Positions 16,533 through 25,264 of a DNA stretch of 64,000 bases are shown here, in pieces (position 1 is the first letter of the stretch; each line of letters opens with the position of its first letter). The stretch is taken from NCBI GenBank assembly GCA_017465505.1, contig JAFTWB010000006.1, positions 1-64,000 on the forward strand, read 5' to 3'. The stretch comes from Clostridia bacterium (GTDB lineage Bacteria > Bacillota > Clostridia > Oscillospirales > Acutalibacteraceae). A program made the position numbers and the translations under genes. Below the pieces are notes generated by a model, which worked only from the letters and a program-made list of their open reading frames with translations, searched no databases and was not told where the DNA came from.

Positions 16533-17285
16533 ATGTTAAAGTATTTTTTAATCGTATTGGTAATTTTATTAGTGGTGGCACTGGTAGGATGTGTAAGTAA
16601 GCCTGCTGTTTTGGACAGCACAAAAACCTACAGCATAACAAAAGACATTCATTCTTTGAATGTTGAGATTAACGCCGCGGATTTTGTTATTGTGCAGGGC
16701 GATAAATTCTCTGTTGAGAGCAATCTGAAGAACCTTTCAGTTTCTGTAGAAGAGGGAGTATTAAAGATTGTGGAGAAAACAAGATTCGCCCGTAACTATA
16801 ACGGTGCTTCTCTTAAGCTGTGCATCCCTGAGGGTATGACTTTTGAAAATGCAAACATTAAGACAGGGGCAAGCAAATTAACTGCCGAGTCTTTTTCAGC
16901 CAATACTTTAGAGCTTAAAACAGGTGCAGGCAGAGTAGAGTTTTATCGTCTTGTAGCCTCTGAAAAAGCTAACATCAAGGGCGGTGCAGGAGAAATCAGC
17001 ATTAAAGACGGCAGCCTTAACAACCTGACACTTGATTTAGGCGTAGGCGAGCTTAATATGAAGGCTCAGCTTATTGGCGAAAGCAACCTTAAATTCGGTG
17101 TTGGCGAATCTGATATTACACTTCTCGGCAACAGAGCAGATTATAGCTTTGATATCAAGAACGGTGTGGGCAATATCACCGTTGACGGTGAAAATTCTGC
17201 ATTTTTTGCTAACAGCACAAAGGGCGAAAGCCTTGTAAAAATCAAAGGTGGCGTTGGCTCAACCAATATAACATTTCAGGAATAA
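16533..17285 (+). CDS. DUF4097-like lipoprotein (envelope-stress type), paralogue 1
   Basis: 250 residues with a signal peptide and lipobox LVGC (Cys about 20). The rest is a repetitive beta-strand protein with regularly spaced motifs (KTGASKLTAE, KTGAGRVEF, KGGAGEISI, GVGELNM, GVGESDITL, GVGNITV), as in DUF4097/head-GIN beta-helical proteins. Such proteins often accompany cell-envelope stress systems (LiaG contains this kind of domain; established family knowledge). A close paralogue lies at 26514-27266 with a matching 5' UTR. Probably exported and anchored; the function is likely sensing or protecting the envelope, inferred from context. Confidence 0.88.
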   Translation: MLKYFLIVLVILLVVALVGCVSKPAVLDSTKTYSITKDIHSLNVEINAADFVIVQGDKFSVESNLKNLSVSVEEGVLKIVEKTRFARNYNGASLKLCIPEGMTFENANIKTGASKLTAESFSANTLELKTGAGRVEFYRLVASEKANIKGGAGEISIKDGSLNNLTLDLGVGELNMKAQLIGESNLKFGVGESDITLLGNRADYSFDIKNGVGNITVDGENSAFFANSTKGESLVKIKGGVGSTNITFQE

Positions 17286-17339
17286 TAAATTTATTTTATT
17301 TGCTGGAAAAATCTCATTTGGTACTTTATAATATTTAAT

Positions 17340-17369
17340 GATTATTTAATAATTTAAGATTTATAATGT
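17340..17369 (+). promoter_or_regulatory. Shared 30-bp promoter element, copy 2
   Basis: Same 30 bp as the elements before both lipoprotein genes, here 39 bp upstream of the ABC permease. It would transcribe the permease, ATPase, response regulator and histidine kinase, implying autoregulation if the response regulator is the activator. Confidence 0.75.
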
Positions 17370-17407
17370 GACCTGTAAGATAAAAAGAGAGAAAAGGAGT
17401 CACACAA

Positions 17408-19780
17408 ATGTATTTAAACATTCTTAAACGAGATTTAAAACGCAAAAAGACAATGAATGTAATCCTGCTTATATTTGTTATGCTCTCTGCTATGTTTATG
17501 GCAAGCAGCGTTAATAACATCTTAGCGGTTACCTCAGGACTTGATTATTTCTTCGAAAAAGCCGATATGGCTGACTACTATGTCATAGCAATTGACGGTG
17601 ACGGCAAGAAAATGCAGAATTCACTTGATAATCTCAGTTCTGTAACCGATTACCGCAGGGAAGAAACGCTATATGGTTCGGGCACAAATATCGAAGTAAA
17701 GGGCAAAGCTCTTAATGATATGAACAAAGCGACTCTTATTATGTCTGTTGATAACGCAAAGCTTAACTACTTTACTTCAAATAATGAAAAGATAACTGAG
17801 GTAAAGAAGGGCAAAGCCTATGTTTCAGGTACGTTTGCAAGTGATAATAACCTAAGTGTCGGCGACAAGTTCACCCTTGTGATTGGCGACACCGAAAAAG
17901 AGTTTGAGTATATGGGCAGAGCCAAGGACGCTTTATTAGGCTCAGAGTTTATGGGTAATCTGAGATTTATCCTTAATAACGAAGACTATGAATATCTCTG
18001 TAGCGATAAAGAGGCAATCAGCCGTCAGGGCGGTACTTATTATATTGACACTACCGACATTTCAGAGGTTGAGTCCTTGATAGGCGAGCAGGGCGGAGTG
18101 CTTTTAAGTGTAAACAACGACACCATTCAAACAACCTACATTGTGTCAATGATTGTAGCGGCTTTGCTTCTTATTGTAAGCTTATTCCTTATAGTAATTT
18201 CCTTTGTAGTTTTAAAACACACCATCGGCTTTACTATTGACGAAGAGTTCCGTGAAATCGGTGTAATGAAAGCTATCGGTATGAAAAACAACTCAATCAG
18301 AGCACTTTACCTTACTAAGTATTTTGCAATTGCAGTGTTAGGTTCAGCATTGGGCTTTGCTTTTAGTATGCCTTTTTCCGATATGATGCTTAATTTAGTA
18401 AGCTCATCAATGTATATCGACAGCGAAAACTCCGTTATGATTTCACTTCTTTGCAGTCTTGCAGTAATCTTAATAACTCTGCTTTTCTGCTGGAGCAGTA
18501 CAAAGAAAATAAAAAAGCTTTCTCCAATTGATGCCGTAAGAAACGGTACTACCGGTGAGCGATTCAGAAAGAAAAGCCTTATGCACCTTTCAAAAAGCAA
18601 GCTTAATTCCACCGCTTTTCTTGCCGCTAACGATATCGTAAGTGCACCTAAGAAATATTCAATCGTTACAGGCGTTTTCGCAATGCTTATACTCCTTGTA
18701 ATGATTCTTGCTAACACAGCAAACACCTTGAACAGTGAAAAACTCCTGTTTTTGTTTGGCTGTACTGAAAGCGATGCTTACGTTACTTTTACTGACGAGG
18801 TTATGCAGGCTATGGGTGCAGATGTAGATTCACAGGCTGTACTTAACGAAACTATCAAGGATATTGAAAAAACACTTGAAGATAACGGTATGCCCGGCAA
18901 GGTGCACATTGAAAGCACATATAACACAACAGTTCTTACAGACGATTTAAAAACAAGTGTAGCTTTTCAGTATTGCCCGGATACAAAAGCTGGGGATTAC
19001 ACCTACAGCGAGGGTGTTGCACCTGAAAACGCAGAGGAAGTTGCATTATCATCTCTTGTAGCAGAAAAGCTTGGTGTTAAAGTAGGTGATACAATCACTT
19101 TCCTCATTGAAGGTGAAGAAAAAGACTGTATGGTAACTGCACTTTTCCAGTCTATGAATCAGCTTGGCAGTGTAGGCAGACTTCACGAAGATTTTGATGT
19201 ATCAAAGCTTGATTTGTTAAACGCTTTCTCGTTCCAGATTGATTTTGATGATGAAATCAGCAAGGCTGAATGTGAAAACAGAATTGAAAAGCTTAAGGTT
19301 ATTTACGATACCGAACTTGTTTACAGTTGTGCTGGCTTTGTAAAAGACTCAACAGGTGCGGCTGATACAATCAGTATGGTGAAAAATATGGTGCTTATCA
19401 TAACACTTCTTGTTGTAGTTTTAATCGCGGTGCTTATGGAGCGTTCCTTTATCTCAGCTGAAAAATCTGAAATTGCTTTGATGAAAGCAATGGGCTTTAA
19501 AAACAAATCCATAATCTGGCACCATACTTTAAGATTTGGCATTGTAGCCTTTGTAGCTTCAATCCTGGCGGCGATTTTCTGTATGCCTTTAACCAAGCTT
19601 ACAATTGACCCTGTCTTTGCGGTTATGGGTGCAGTACGTGGCGTTGGCTACGAAATCGTACCTTTTGAAATCTTCCTTATGTACCCTGCAATTATTGTAG
19701 CGGTTACAATCATCTCGGCATTTTTCACTTCCATTTATACAAACACAATCAAGGCACTTGATGCTTCTAATATAGAGTAA
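17408..19780 (+). CDS. ABC transporter permease, FtsX/MacB type
   Basis: 790 residues with a first membrane helix at about 17-36, a large extracytoplasmic segment, a first FtsX-like block near 240-390, a second extracytoplasmic domain near 450-650 and a second FtsX-like block near 665-790. FtsX signatures are visible (EFREIGVMKAIGMKNNSIR and EIALMKAMGFKNKSII). This architecture is that of peptide-resistance or lipoprotein-handling exporters (BceB/MacB-like mechanotransmission permeases). GGAG precedes the ATG. The ATPase follows after 18 nt, then the two-component pair, a typical antimicrobial-peptide sensing and detoxification layout. Confidence 0.93.
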   Translation: MYLNILKRDLKRKKTMNVILLIFVMLSAMFMASSVNNILAVTSGLDYFFEKADMADYYVIAIDGDGKKMQNSLDNLSSVTDYRREETLYGSGTNIEVKGKALNDMNKATLIMSVDNAKLNYFTSNNEKITEVKKGKAYVSGTFASDNNLSVGDKFTLVIGDTEKEFEYMGRAKDALLGSEFMGNLRFILNNEDYEYLCSDKEAISRQGGTYYIDTTDISEVESLIGEQGGVLLSVNNDTIQTTYIVSMIVAALLLIVSLFLIVISFVVLKHTIGFTIDEEFREIGVMKAIGMKNNSIRALYLTKYFAIAVLGSALGFAFSMPFSDMMLNLVSSSMYIDSENSVMISLLCSLAVILITLLFCWSSTKKIKKLSPIDAVRNGTTGERFRKKSLMHLSKSKLNSTAFLAANDIVSAPKKYSIVTGVFAMLILLVMILANTANTLNSEKLLFLFGCTESDAYVTFTDEVMQAMGADVDSQAVLNETIKDIEKTLEDNGMPGKVHIESTYNTTVLTDDLKTSVAFQYCPDTKAGDYTYSEGVAPENAEEVALSSLVAEKLGVKVGDTITFLIEGEEKDCMVTALFQSMNQLGSVGRLHEDFDVSKLDLLNAFSFQIDFDDEISKAECENRIEKLKVIYDTELVYSCAGFVKDSTGAADTISMVKNMVLIITLLVVVLIAVLMERSFISAEKSEIALMKAMGFKNKSIIWHHTLRFGIVAFVASILAAIFCMPLTKLTIDPVFAVMGAVRGVGYEIVPFEIFLMYPAIIVAVTIISAFFTSIYTNTIKALDASNIE

Positions 19781-19798
19781 TCAGTAAGGAGAATTATT

Positions 19799-20557
19799 AT
19801 GAACACAGTACTTTATGTTAATGACCTTTGCAAAACATATATCACAAACAAACGCCAGAACAATGTTCTAAAGAACGTAAACTTCAAAGTAAACGAGGGC
19901 GAAATGGTTGCAATTATGGGCCCTTCGGGCTCAGGTAAATCCACACTTTTATACACCGTTTCAGGTATGGACAGAATGACCGCAGGCGAGGTTATGTTCA
20001 ATGGCAGAAACATTGAAAAGCTCAGCGACAACGAGCTTGCACAGCTTCGCCTTGACGATATGGGCTTTATCTTCCAGCAGATGTATATGCTCAAAAACCT
20101 TACTGTTCTCGATAACATCATTCTCCCTGCCGTAAAGAGCACAAAGAAAAAAGAGAGCCGTGCCGAAATCGCAGAACGTGGCTTAAAGCTTATGAAAAAG
20201 CTTGGCATTGAAGACATCGCAAACAACGACATCAACGAGGTTTCAGGCGGTCAGCTCCAGAGAGCTTGTATCTGCCGCAGTATGATAAATAACCCTGCTG
20301 TTATTTTTGCCGACGAGCCTACAGGTGCATTAAACCGCACATCTTCCGATGAAGTTATGGAAGAGCTTTCAAAATTAAACCAAGAGGGTACAACAATTAT
20401 GCTTGTAACCCACGACGCAAAGGTTGCCGCAAAATGCTCAAGAGTCCTCTTTATCGTTGACGGTAACATCAAGGGCGAGTATAATGTTGATGTAACTGCT
20501 GCTCTCAGAGACAGGGAGCGAGCACTTAACAACTGGCTTATGGAAATGGGTTTTTAA
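19799..20557 (+). CDS. ABC transporter ATP-binding protein, MacB/LolD type
   Basis: 252 residues: Walker A GPSGSGKS near 40-47, Q-loop FIFQQMYML, signature VSGGQLQRA near 148, Walker B VIFADEPTGAL and H-loop VTHD. Energises the FtsX-type permease upstream. The C-terminus extends into about 35 residues (GNIKGEYNVDVTAALRDRER) beyond the ATPase core. The 3' end is duplicated at 27404-27540 with six mismatches in 151 nt. Confidence 0.97.
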   Translation: MNTVLYVNDLCKTYITNKRQNNVLKNVNFKVNEGEMVAIMGPSGSGKSTLLYTVSGMDRMTAGEVMFNGRNIEKLSDNELAQLRLDDMGFIFQQMYMLKNLTVLDNIILPAVKSTKKKESRAEIAERGLKLMKKLGIEDIANNDINEVSGGQLQRACICRSMINNPAVIFADEPTGALNRTSSDEVMEELSKLNQEGTTIMLVTHDAKVAAKCSRVLFIVDGNIKGEYNVDVTAALRDRERALNNWLMEMGF

Positions 20558-20558
20558 T

Positions 20559-21221
20559 ATGGATATACTTATCGTTGAAGACAACAAAGAACTTTTAACA
20601 CTTCTCACAGATTTTTTAAGGGCTGAGGGTTACACCGTCAGCACCGCAGAAAACGGAGAAAAAGCCTTGTCCCTGTACGAAAAGTACGGGGCAAGGCTTG
20701 TGTTGCTTGATATAAATTTGCCGGGTATGGACGGCTTTGCCGTTTGCGAAAAAATCCGCCAAAGCGGTAACACCCCTATCCTTATGCTTACAGCCCGTGT
20801 CAGCAAAGAGGATAAATTAAACGGTCTTATTTTAGGAGCGGATGATTACATCGAAAAGCCCTACGACATTGACATTCTCCTTGCAAAAATCAAGGGCATT
20901 TTCAAACGCAGATTTGCCGAAGACAAGTTAACTGAGGGTGATTTAACTCTTAATCTCGTAACCCAAAGTGTCACAAAAGGCGACAAAGCTATTGAGATGA
21001 CCGCAAAGGAATTTGAGCTTTTAAAAATGCTTATAGAAAACAAGGGCCAGACTATGACCAAAGACAGGCTTTTTAACTCAATCTGGGGAATAGACAGCGA
21101 GTCAGAGGCTCAGACCCTCACAGTACACATCAAATGGCTGAGAGAAAAGATTGAATCAGACCCCAAAAATCCTGCTCACATCCTTACCGTCTGGGGCAAG
21201 GGCTACCGCTGGGAGGATTAA
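20559..21221 (+). CDS. OmpR/PhoB-family response regulator
   Basis: 220 residues. The receiver domain has acidic residues D8/D9-type EDN, the phospho-acceptor D51 in LLDINLPGMDG, and the lysine in EKPYD near 101. The C-terminal winged helix covers about 125-218 (EFELLKMLIENKGQTMTKDRL...WGKGYRW). It starts 1 nt after the ATPase and is coupled to the kinase. It is the best candidate to bind the 30-bp element found at three promoters in this locus; that link is inferred. Confidence 0.96.
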   Translation: MDILIVEDNKELLTLLTDFLRAEGYTVSTAENGEKALSLYEKYGARLVLLDINLPGMDGFAVCEKIRQSGNTPILMLTARVSKEDKLNGLILGADDYIEKPYDIDILLAKIKGIFKRRFAEDKLTEGDLTLNLVTQSVTKGDKAIEMTAKEFELLKMLIENKGQTMTKDRLFNSIWGIDSESEAQTLTVHIKWLREKIESDPKNPAHILTVWGKGYRWED

Positions 21222-21222
21222 G

Positions 21223-22440
21223 ATGAAAAGCTTTAATAAAGTCATAGCCATAGCTCTTGCAGTTATTGTTCTTGCCTTTGCGGCTGTTAATCTTATCCCA
21301 AGATTTATGAGAGAGTCGGCAAGTGTTTTAAATGTAGAAATCAACCGAGTTGTCCGTGAGATTGAAGAATCGAAAAGTATTCCCGATACAGATAAGTACA
21401 CCACCATTTCAGGTGTATACAAGCAAAGCACAAATGAAGATTTCTTTGTATCTGACAATGAGTATGTAATCAGAGAAATCGACAGCTCACTTTATCGCAT
21501 TGAGTACTTTGAGCAAACCGAAAGCAAGGGCGGAATGCTTTATACAAATATTGCTTTGGGTGTGTTTTCGCTCCTTGTAATTGCTGTGCTTTTTTATATC
21601 CGTCATAATATCATAAAGCCCTTCTCACAGATTACAAACCTTCCTTACGAGCTTTCTAAAGGCAATCTTATTATACCTCTTAGAGAGAGCAAAAACCGAT
21701 TCTTCGGCAAATTTCTCTGGGGACTTGATATGCTCAGAGAAAAGCTTGAAGAGTCAAAGAGGGCTGAGCTTGAGCTTAAAAAAGAGAAAAAGACAATGCT
21801 TTTGTCCCTTTCTCACGATATAAAGACGCCTCTTTCTGCAATCAAGCTTTACTCAAAGGCTCTTTCAAGCGGAATTTACAAAGAGCCAAATAAGCAACAG
21901 GAGGTATATGAAAGTATAAACACAAAGGCGGATGAAATCGAAAGGCTTGTATCGGAAATTATGCGAAACGAAACCGAGGATATTATCGCCTTTGACGTCA
22001 AAAACGGCGAATTTTATCTGTCTGAAGTTATAAACAGCATAAAATCCTATTACAGCGACAAGCTTGAAAATACTGATTTTTTGGTTGCTCACTTTAGCGA
22101 TTGCATTATTAACGGCGACTGTGACCGCTTTGTTGAGGTGCTTCAGAATATTATGGAAAACGCCATTAAATACGGCGACGGCAACCATATAGCCATAAGC
22201 TTTTCTGACGAAGAGGATTGTAGAATTATTACAGTAAAAAACAGCGGTTGTACTTTAGACGAAAGCGAGCTTGCACATATCTTCGACAGTTTCTACCGAG
22301 GCTCAAACGTAGGCTTAAAACCAGGCAACGGCCTTGGACTCTACATTTGTCGTCAGCTCACCCGTGCCATGGGCGGCGATATCTTCGCAGAAATCGAAAA
22401 CAGCAATATGTGCGTTTCGGTTGTATGTAAAAAGAAGTAA
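21223..22440 (+). CDS. Membrane sensor histidine kinase
   Basis: 405 residues from ATG 21223, 1 nt after the regulator stop. It has a membrane helix at about 7-25, a roughly 80-residue external domain, a second helix at about 107-127, a HAMP-like linker, HisKA with H198 in SLSHDIKTPLSA, an N-box NIMENAIKYGDG, and the G-box GNGLGLYICRQL. It autophosphorylates and passes phosphate to the adjacent regulator. The signal may be a cell-envelope-active compound, judged from the neighbouring transporter. Confidence 0.95.
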   Translation: MKSFNKVIAIALAVIVLAFAAVNLIPRFMRESASVLNVEINRVVREIEESKSIPDTDKYTTISGVYKQSTNEDFFVSDNEYVIREIDSSLYRIEYFEQTESKGGMLYTNIALGVFSLLVIAVLFYIRHNIIKPFSQITNLPYELSKGNLIIPLRESKNRFFGKFLWGLDMLREKLEESKRAELELKKEKKTMLLSLSHDIKTPLSAIKLYSKALSSGIYKEPNKQQEVYESINTKADEIERLVSEIMRNETEDIIAFDVKNGEFYLSEVINSIKSYYSDKLENTDFLVAHFSDCIINGDCDRFVEVLQNIMENAIKYGDGNHIAISFSDEEDCRIITVKNSGCTLDESELAHIFDSFYRGSNVGLKPGNGLGLYICRQLTRAMGGDIFAEIENSNMCVSVVCKKK

Positions 22441-22662
22441 AATAACCGATAAATAAGAATTTGCAAGCGTGACGCTTGACCCGATTCCGCCTATTTATAA
22501 ATGTATTTTACAATAATGTTTCTTTAACGGCGGAGATAGTAAGTACATTTTATACCGCCGTTTATGAGGGTGAGTTTTACACCAAAACTTTTCCAAAGGC
22601 GGAGTTGCCCTGCGGGTGGCTAACCCGCAAATTCTAATTTGTAGAACAGAAAGGAAAATAAA
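22441..22662. other. Structured intergenic region after the two-component operon
   Basis: No gene seen. It has a perfect odd palindrome CAAGCGT-G-ACGCTTG (22464-22478), an 8-bp hairpin AACGGCGG/CCGCCGTT (22526-22533 with 22555-22562), and a 6-bp hairpin GCGGGT/ACCCGC (22612-22628) close to the next gene. None has a strong T-tract. The string GAGTTGCCCTG recurs near 27313 with one change downstream, after the paralogous lipoprotein. Confidence 0.5.
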
Positions 22663-23517
22663 ATGTTAATGATAACTGATACATATAATTTAAAAGATAT
22701 TTATGATTTTCAGCTTAGCTTCAAAACACCATACTTTTTTGATGTGGATTTCGAAGATTGGAAAAAGTCCTTTGAAGACGATATCGACGGCGAGGGCAGA
22801 AAGCTGTTCAAAGAGTTTTTTGTAAAAGCAGTTTATGATGAAAAAGTGCTTTTGGGCTTTGTTCAGTACGGTAAAACCGCCTTTGGCTTTGATGATAACG
22901 GTGAGATTTCAAGTGATATTTCATACCCTGTTATCCGCAATCTGTATTTTAAAGAGGACAGAGCAGATGCAGGTAACTTGCTGATAAATGAAGCTGTGAC
23001 GAGCCTTGGTGCAGACAAGCAGGTATACGCATTCTTTCATTACTTTGGTATGACCTGTTTTGCCCGTCACGGCAAGCTTTTTGAAAACAACGCTCATATT
23101 GATTCCTTGCTTAAAGAAAATGGCTTTGAAGTTGAACACGAAAACGTGTACTACTCATCTGTTTTAACTGAGAGCAAAAACTCTGAGGTAATGCTCACTG
23201 CAGATGATTTGACAAAAGGCAATCATCAGTATATTGACTTCAAAATTGACGGCAATCAGGTTGGCGGTTGCGAGATGCATTATCTGAGCGACACTACGGC
23301 ATATCTTCGCTGGATTTATGTCAACGGCGATATAGTAGGCAAGGGTATAGGCACAAAATGCATGAATGCTTTGAAGGCTTTTCTTTATGAAAAAGGCATT
23401 GCTCGTTTTGACACCGACACAGCCCTTGATAATAAAATAGCACAGCATTATTACGAGAAAAACAGCTTTACTCGTGAGGGTATTACAAGAAGCTACTATA
23501 AAATTCAGCTTAAATAA
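22663..23517 (+). CDS. GNAT-family N-acetyltransferase
   Basis: 284 residues. The C-terminal part is a GNAT domain with RWIYVNGDIVGKGIGTKCMNALKAFLYEKG near 222-252 and a closing FDTDTALDNKIAQHYYEKNSF. The N-terminal half is likely a second, degenerate GNAT-like domain (LLGFVQYGK, NLYFKEDRADAGNLLINEAVTSL). The substrate is unknown. Preceded by AGAAAGGAAA; a second in-frame ATG lies 6 nt later at 22669. A terminator follows. It sits inside the envelope-stress locus but has its own upstream gap. Confidence 0.85.
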   Translation: MLMITDTYNLKDIYDFQLSFKTPYFFDVDFEDWKKSFEDDIDGEGRKLFKEFFVKAVYDEKVLLGFVQYGKTAFGFDDNGEISSDISYPVIRNLYFKEDRADAGNLLINEAVTSLGADKQVYAFFHYFGMTCFARHGKLFENNAHIDSLLKENGFEVEHENVYYSSVLTESKNSEVMLTADDLTKGNHQYIDFKIDGNQVGGCEMHYLSDTTAYLRWIYVNGDIVGKGIGTKCMNALKAFLYEKGIARFDTDTALDNKIAQHYYEKNSFTREGITRSYYKIQLK

Positions 23518-23527
23518 AAGAAACAGT

Positions 23528-23566
23528 AAACGCCTATCGGTTTTATAAATCGGTAGGCGTTATTTT
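23528..23566 (+). terminator. Terminator after the GNAT gene
   Basis: AACGCCTATCG (23529-23539) pairs with CGGTAGGCGTT (23551-23561) with one G:T step, followed by ATTTTG. Confidence 0.75.
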
Positions 23567-23630
23567 GAAATAAAACCTTTAATAATTAAAACTTTTATGA
23601 TAAAATGTAAAAATCACCTAGCGTAAGGTG

Positions 23631-23661
23631 TTGCTTGTGACGCTGCGTAATGCTTTATAAT
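23631..23661 (+). promoter_or_regulatory. MerR-type promoter with 19-bp spacer (merR gene)
   Basis: TTGCTT (23631-23636) and TATAAT (23656-23661) are separated by 19 bp, the over-long spacer typical of MerR-activated promoters. The spacer contains the dyad ACGC-T-GCGT. The upstream block GCGTAAGGTGTTGCTTGTGA is nearly identical to the promoter of the convergent ABC operon (26237-26267). Confidence 0.85.
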
Positions 23662-23685
23662 GGCGTTAAAAGGGAGGAAAAAGCT

Positions 23686-24423
23686 ATGTCCAAATACACA
23701 ACAGGAGAGGTTGCAAAGCTCTGCGGAGTTTCTGTAAGAACAGTGCAGTATTATGACTCCAGAAATCTTCTGGTTCCCAGTGAGCTTACTGAGGGTGGTC
23801 GCAGACTTTATAACGACGACGACCTCAAAAAAATGAAAATCATCTGCTTTCTCAGAGAGGCAGGACTTCCTATCAACAGTATAAGTGCTTTATTTCAGGA
23901 GGAAAACCCCGAAAATATAATTTCGGTTTTGCTTTCTCAGCAGGAAAAGACACTGAGAGAAGAAGTTGAGGAGCGTGAAAAGCAGCTTTCTATTATAGAA
24001 AGTGTTAAGAAAGAAATGAAAGAGATTGAGAACTTCTCGGTTGAATCCATCGGCGACATAGCTCATCTTATGAAAAACAGAATCAAACTCAGAAAAATAC
24101 GGGCAACACTTTTACTGTCAGGTATTCCTGTTACGGCTTTGCAGTGGGTATCTGTTATATTGTGGATTACTCAGGGGCTTTGGTGGCTCTTTGCGGTATG
24201 GACAGTTGGGGCTGTTTTGTGGGGTATATGGGTATCAGTTTATTATTTCAAAAGCGTTGCCTATATCTGTCCTTATTGCCACGAGGTGTTTAAACCGGAC
24301 TTTAAAGAAGCTTTCTTTGCTTATCATACACCTAAGATGCGTCGCTTAACCTGTCCCAAATGCAGTCACAAAGGACTTTGTATTGAGGTTTTTGCCGATA
24401 ACGAAAGCTCAGATAGCTTATAG
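23686..24423 (+). CDS. MerR-family regulator with membrane and zinc-ribbon domains
   Basis: 245 residues from ATG 23686 (GGGAGG upstream; longer start rejected). It has an N-terminal MerR winged helix (YTTGEVAKLCGVSVRTVQYYDSRNLL), a helical linker to about 130, two hydrophobic helices at about 144-190, and a C-terminal zinc-ribbon-like part with CPYC near 205 and CPKC near 232. Probably a membrane-anchored transcription factor. Its own promoter and that of the convergent ABC operon share one MerR-type site, so it likely controls both. Confidence 0.92.
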   Translation: MSKYTTGEVAKLCGVSVRTVQYYDSRNLLVPSELTEGGRRLYNDDDLKKMKIICFLREAGLPINSISALFQEENPENIISVLLSQQEKTLREEVEEREKQLSIIESVKKEMKEIENFSVESIGDIAHLMKNRIKLRKIRATLLLSGIPVTALQWVSVILWITQGLWWLFAVWTVGAVLWGIWVSVYYFKSVAYICPYCHEVFKPDFKEAFFAYHTPKMRRLTCPKCSHKGLCIEVFADNESSDSL

Positions 24424-24426
24424 CAT

Positions 24427-24472
24427 AAAAAATCCGTGATTCACTAAAGAGTAGTGAGTCACGGATTTCTTT
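24427..24472. terminator. Bidirectional terminator between convergent genes
   Basis: AAATCCGTGA-TTCAC pairs with GTGAGTCACGGATTT around a short loop, with A- and T-rich flanks on both sides. It serves the merR gene on plus and the ABC-2 operon on minus. Confidence 0.85.
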
Positions 24473-24496
24473 ATTTACAGTTTTAGGTTTATACGT

Positions 24497-25264
24497 TTAA
24501 ATGTGCTTTTTGTTGAATATGGGAACGCTGACTATTACAGAAATAACTGAAATTGAAACTGCAATTATAATTGCAGGGATGTAATGGCTGACTTCTTCAA
24601 GTCCGTAAATAACAGGGTTTGAATTCATCAGAAGGGTGGGCATATAATCGCCGATTTTCGGCAGACTTCCTATTAAGTAAGAGCCCAGTATCACACCGCC
24701 GGTGCCTGCCAATACAAGGATGTTGTTCTTGGCAATTACAGAGAATAAAACCGAAAGGCAAATAGCCATTACGCCCAGTATCCACCAGTTAAGAGCCATA
24801 AAGGTCAGGTTCTCTGCTACAGTATTGTCCCATAGAATATTATTGAACAGATAGGTTAAGCCGTAACACATAAAGTATTCGGCGGTCCATAGGGTGAGCA
24901 TTACAAAGGTTTTTGAAATAAGCACGGTGTGCCTCTTAAGACCTTTTGTAAGAGTAAGCACCAAGGTGCCTTTTTGATATTCCTTAGTAAAAATACTGCT
25001 TTCTAAAAGCATAAATACAATCAGTGCCATAGGTGCATTTTTAATAAACTGTAGCCAAGAGTCCATAGCGGTAACTTCGCCTGCGGTAATTTCCATACCG
25101 CCCTGCATAGACTCAGAGAGCATTTCAATTATGACAGGTGTAAACTTTGCAATCATAGGATTTATTATAGCAAAAAGTATAAATACGCCTGTAAGTATTA
25201 TAATCTTTGCTGAGCGAAAATGCTCCATAAACTCTTTTTTAGTAAAGCTTAATAATGATTTCAT
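24497..25264 (-). CDS. ABC-2 type permease
   Basis: 255 residues with about six membrane helices (first at about 22-45), and the N-terminal FTKKEFMEHFRSAK typical of ABC-2 transporters (NatB/YhaP-like). It exports an unknown substrate with the ATPase encoded just upstream. Its start overlaps the ATPase stop (ATGA-type 4-nt overlap). Confidence 0.92.
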   Translation of the reverse strand: MKSLLSFTKKEFMEHFRSAKIIILTGVFILFAIINPMIAKFTPVIIEMLSESMQGGMEITAGEVTAMDSWLQFIKNAPMALIVFMLLESSIFTKEYQKGTLVLTLTKGLKRHTVLISKTFVMLTLWTAEYFMCYGLTYLFNNILWDNTVAENLTFMALNWWILGVMAICLSVLFSVIAKNNILVLAGTGGVILGSYLIGSLPKIGDYMPTLLMNSNPVIYGLEEVSHYIPAIIIAVSISVISVIVSVPIFNKKHI

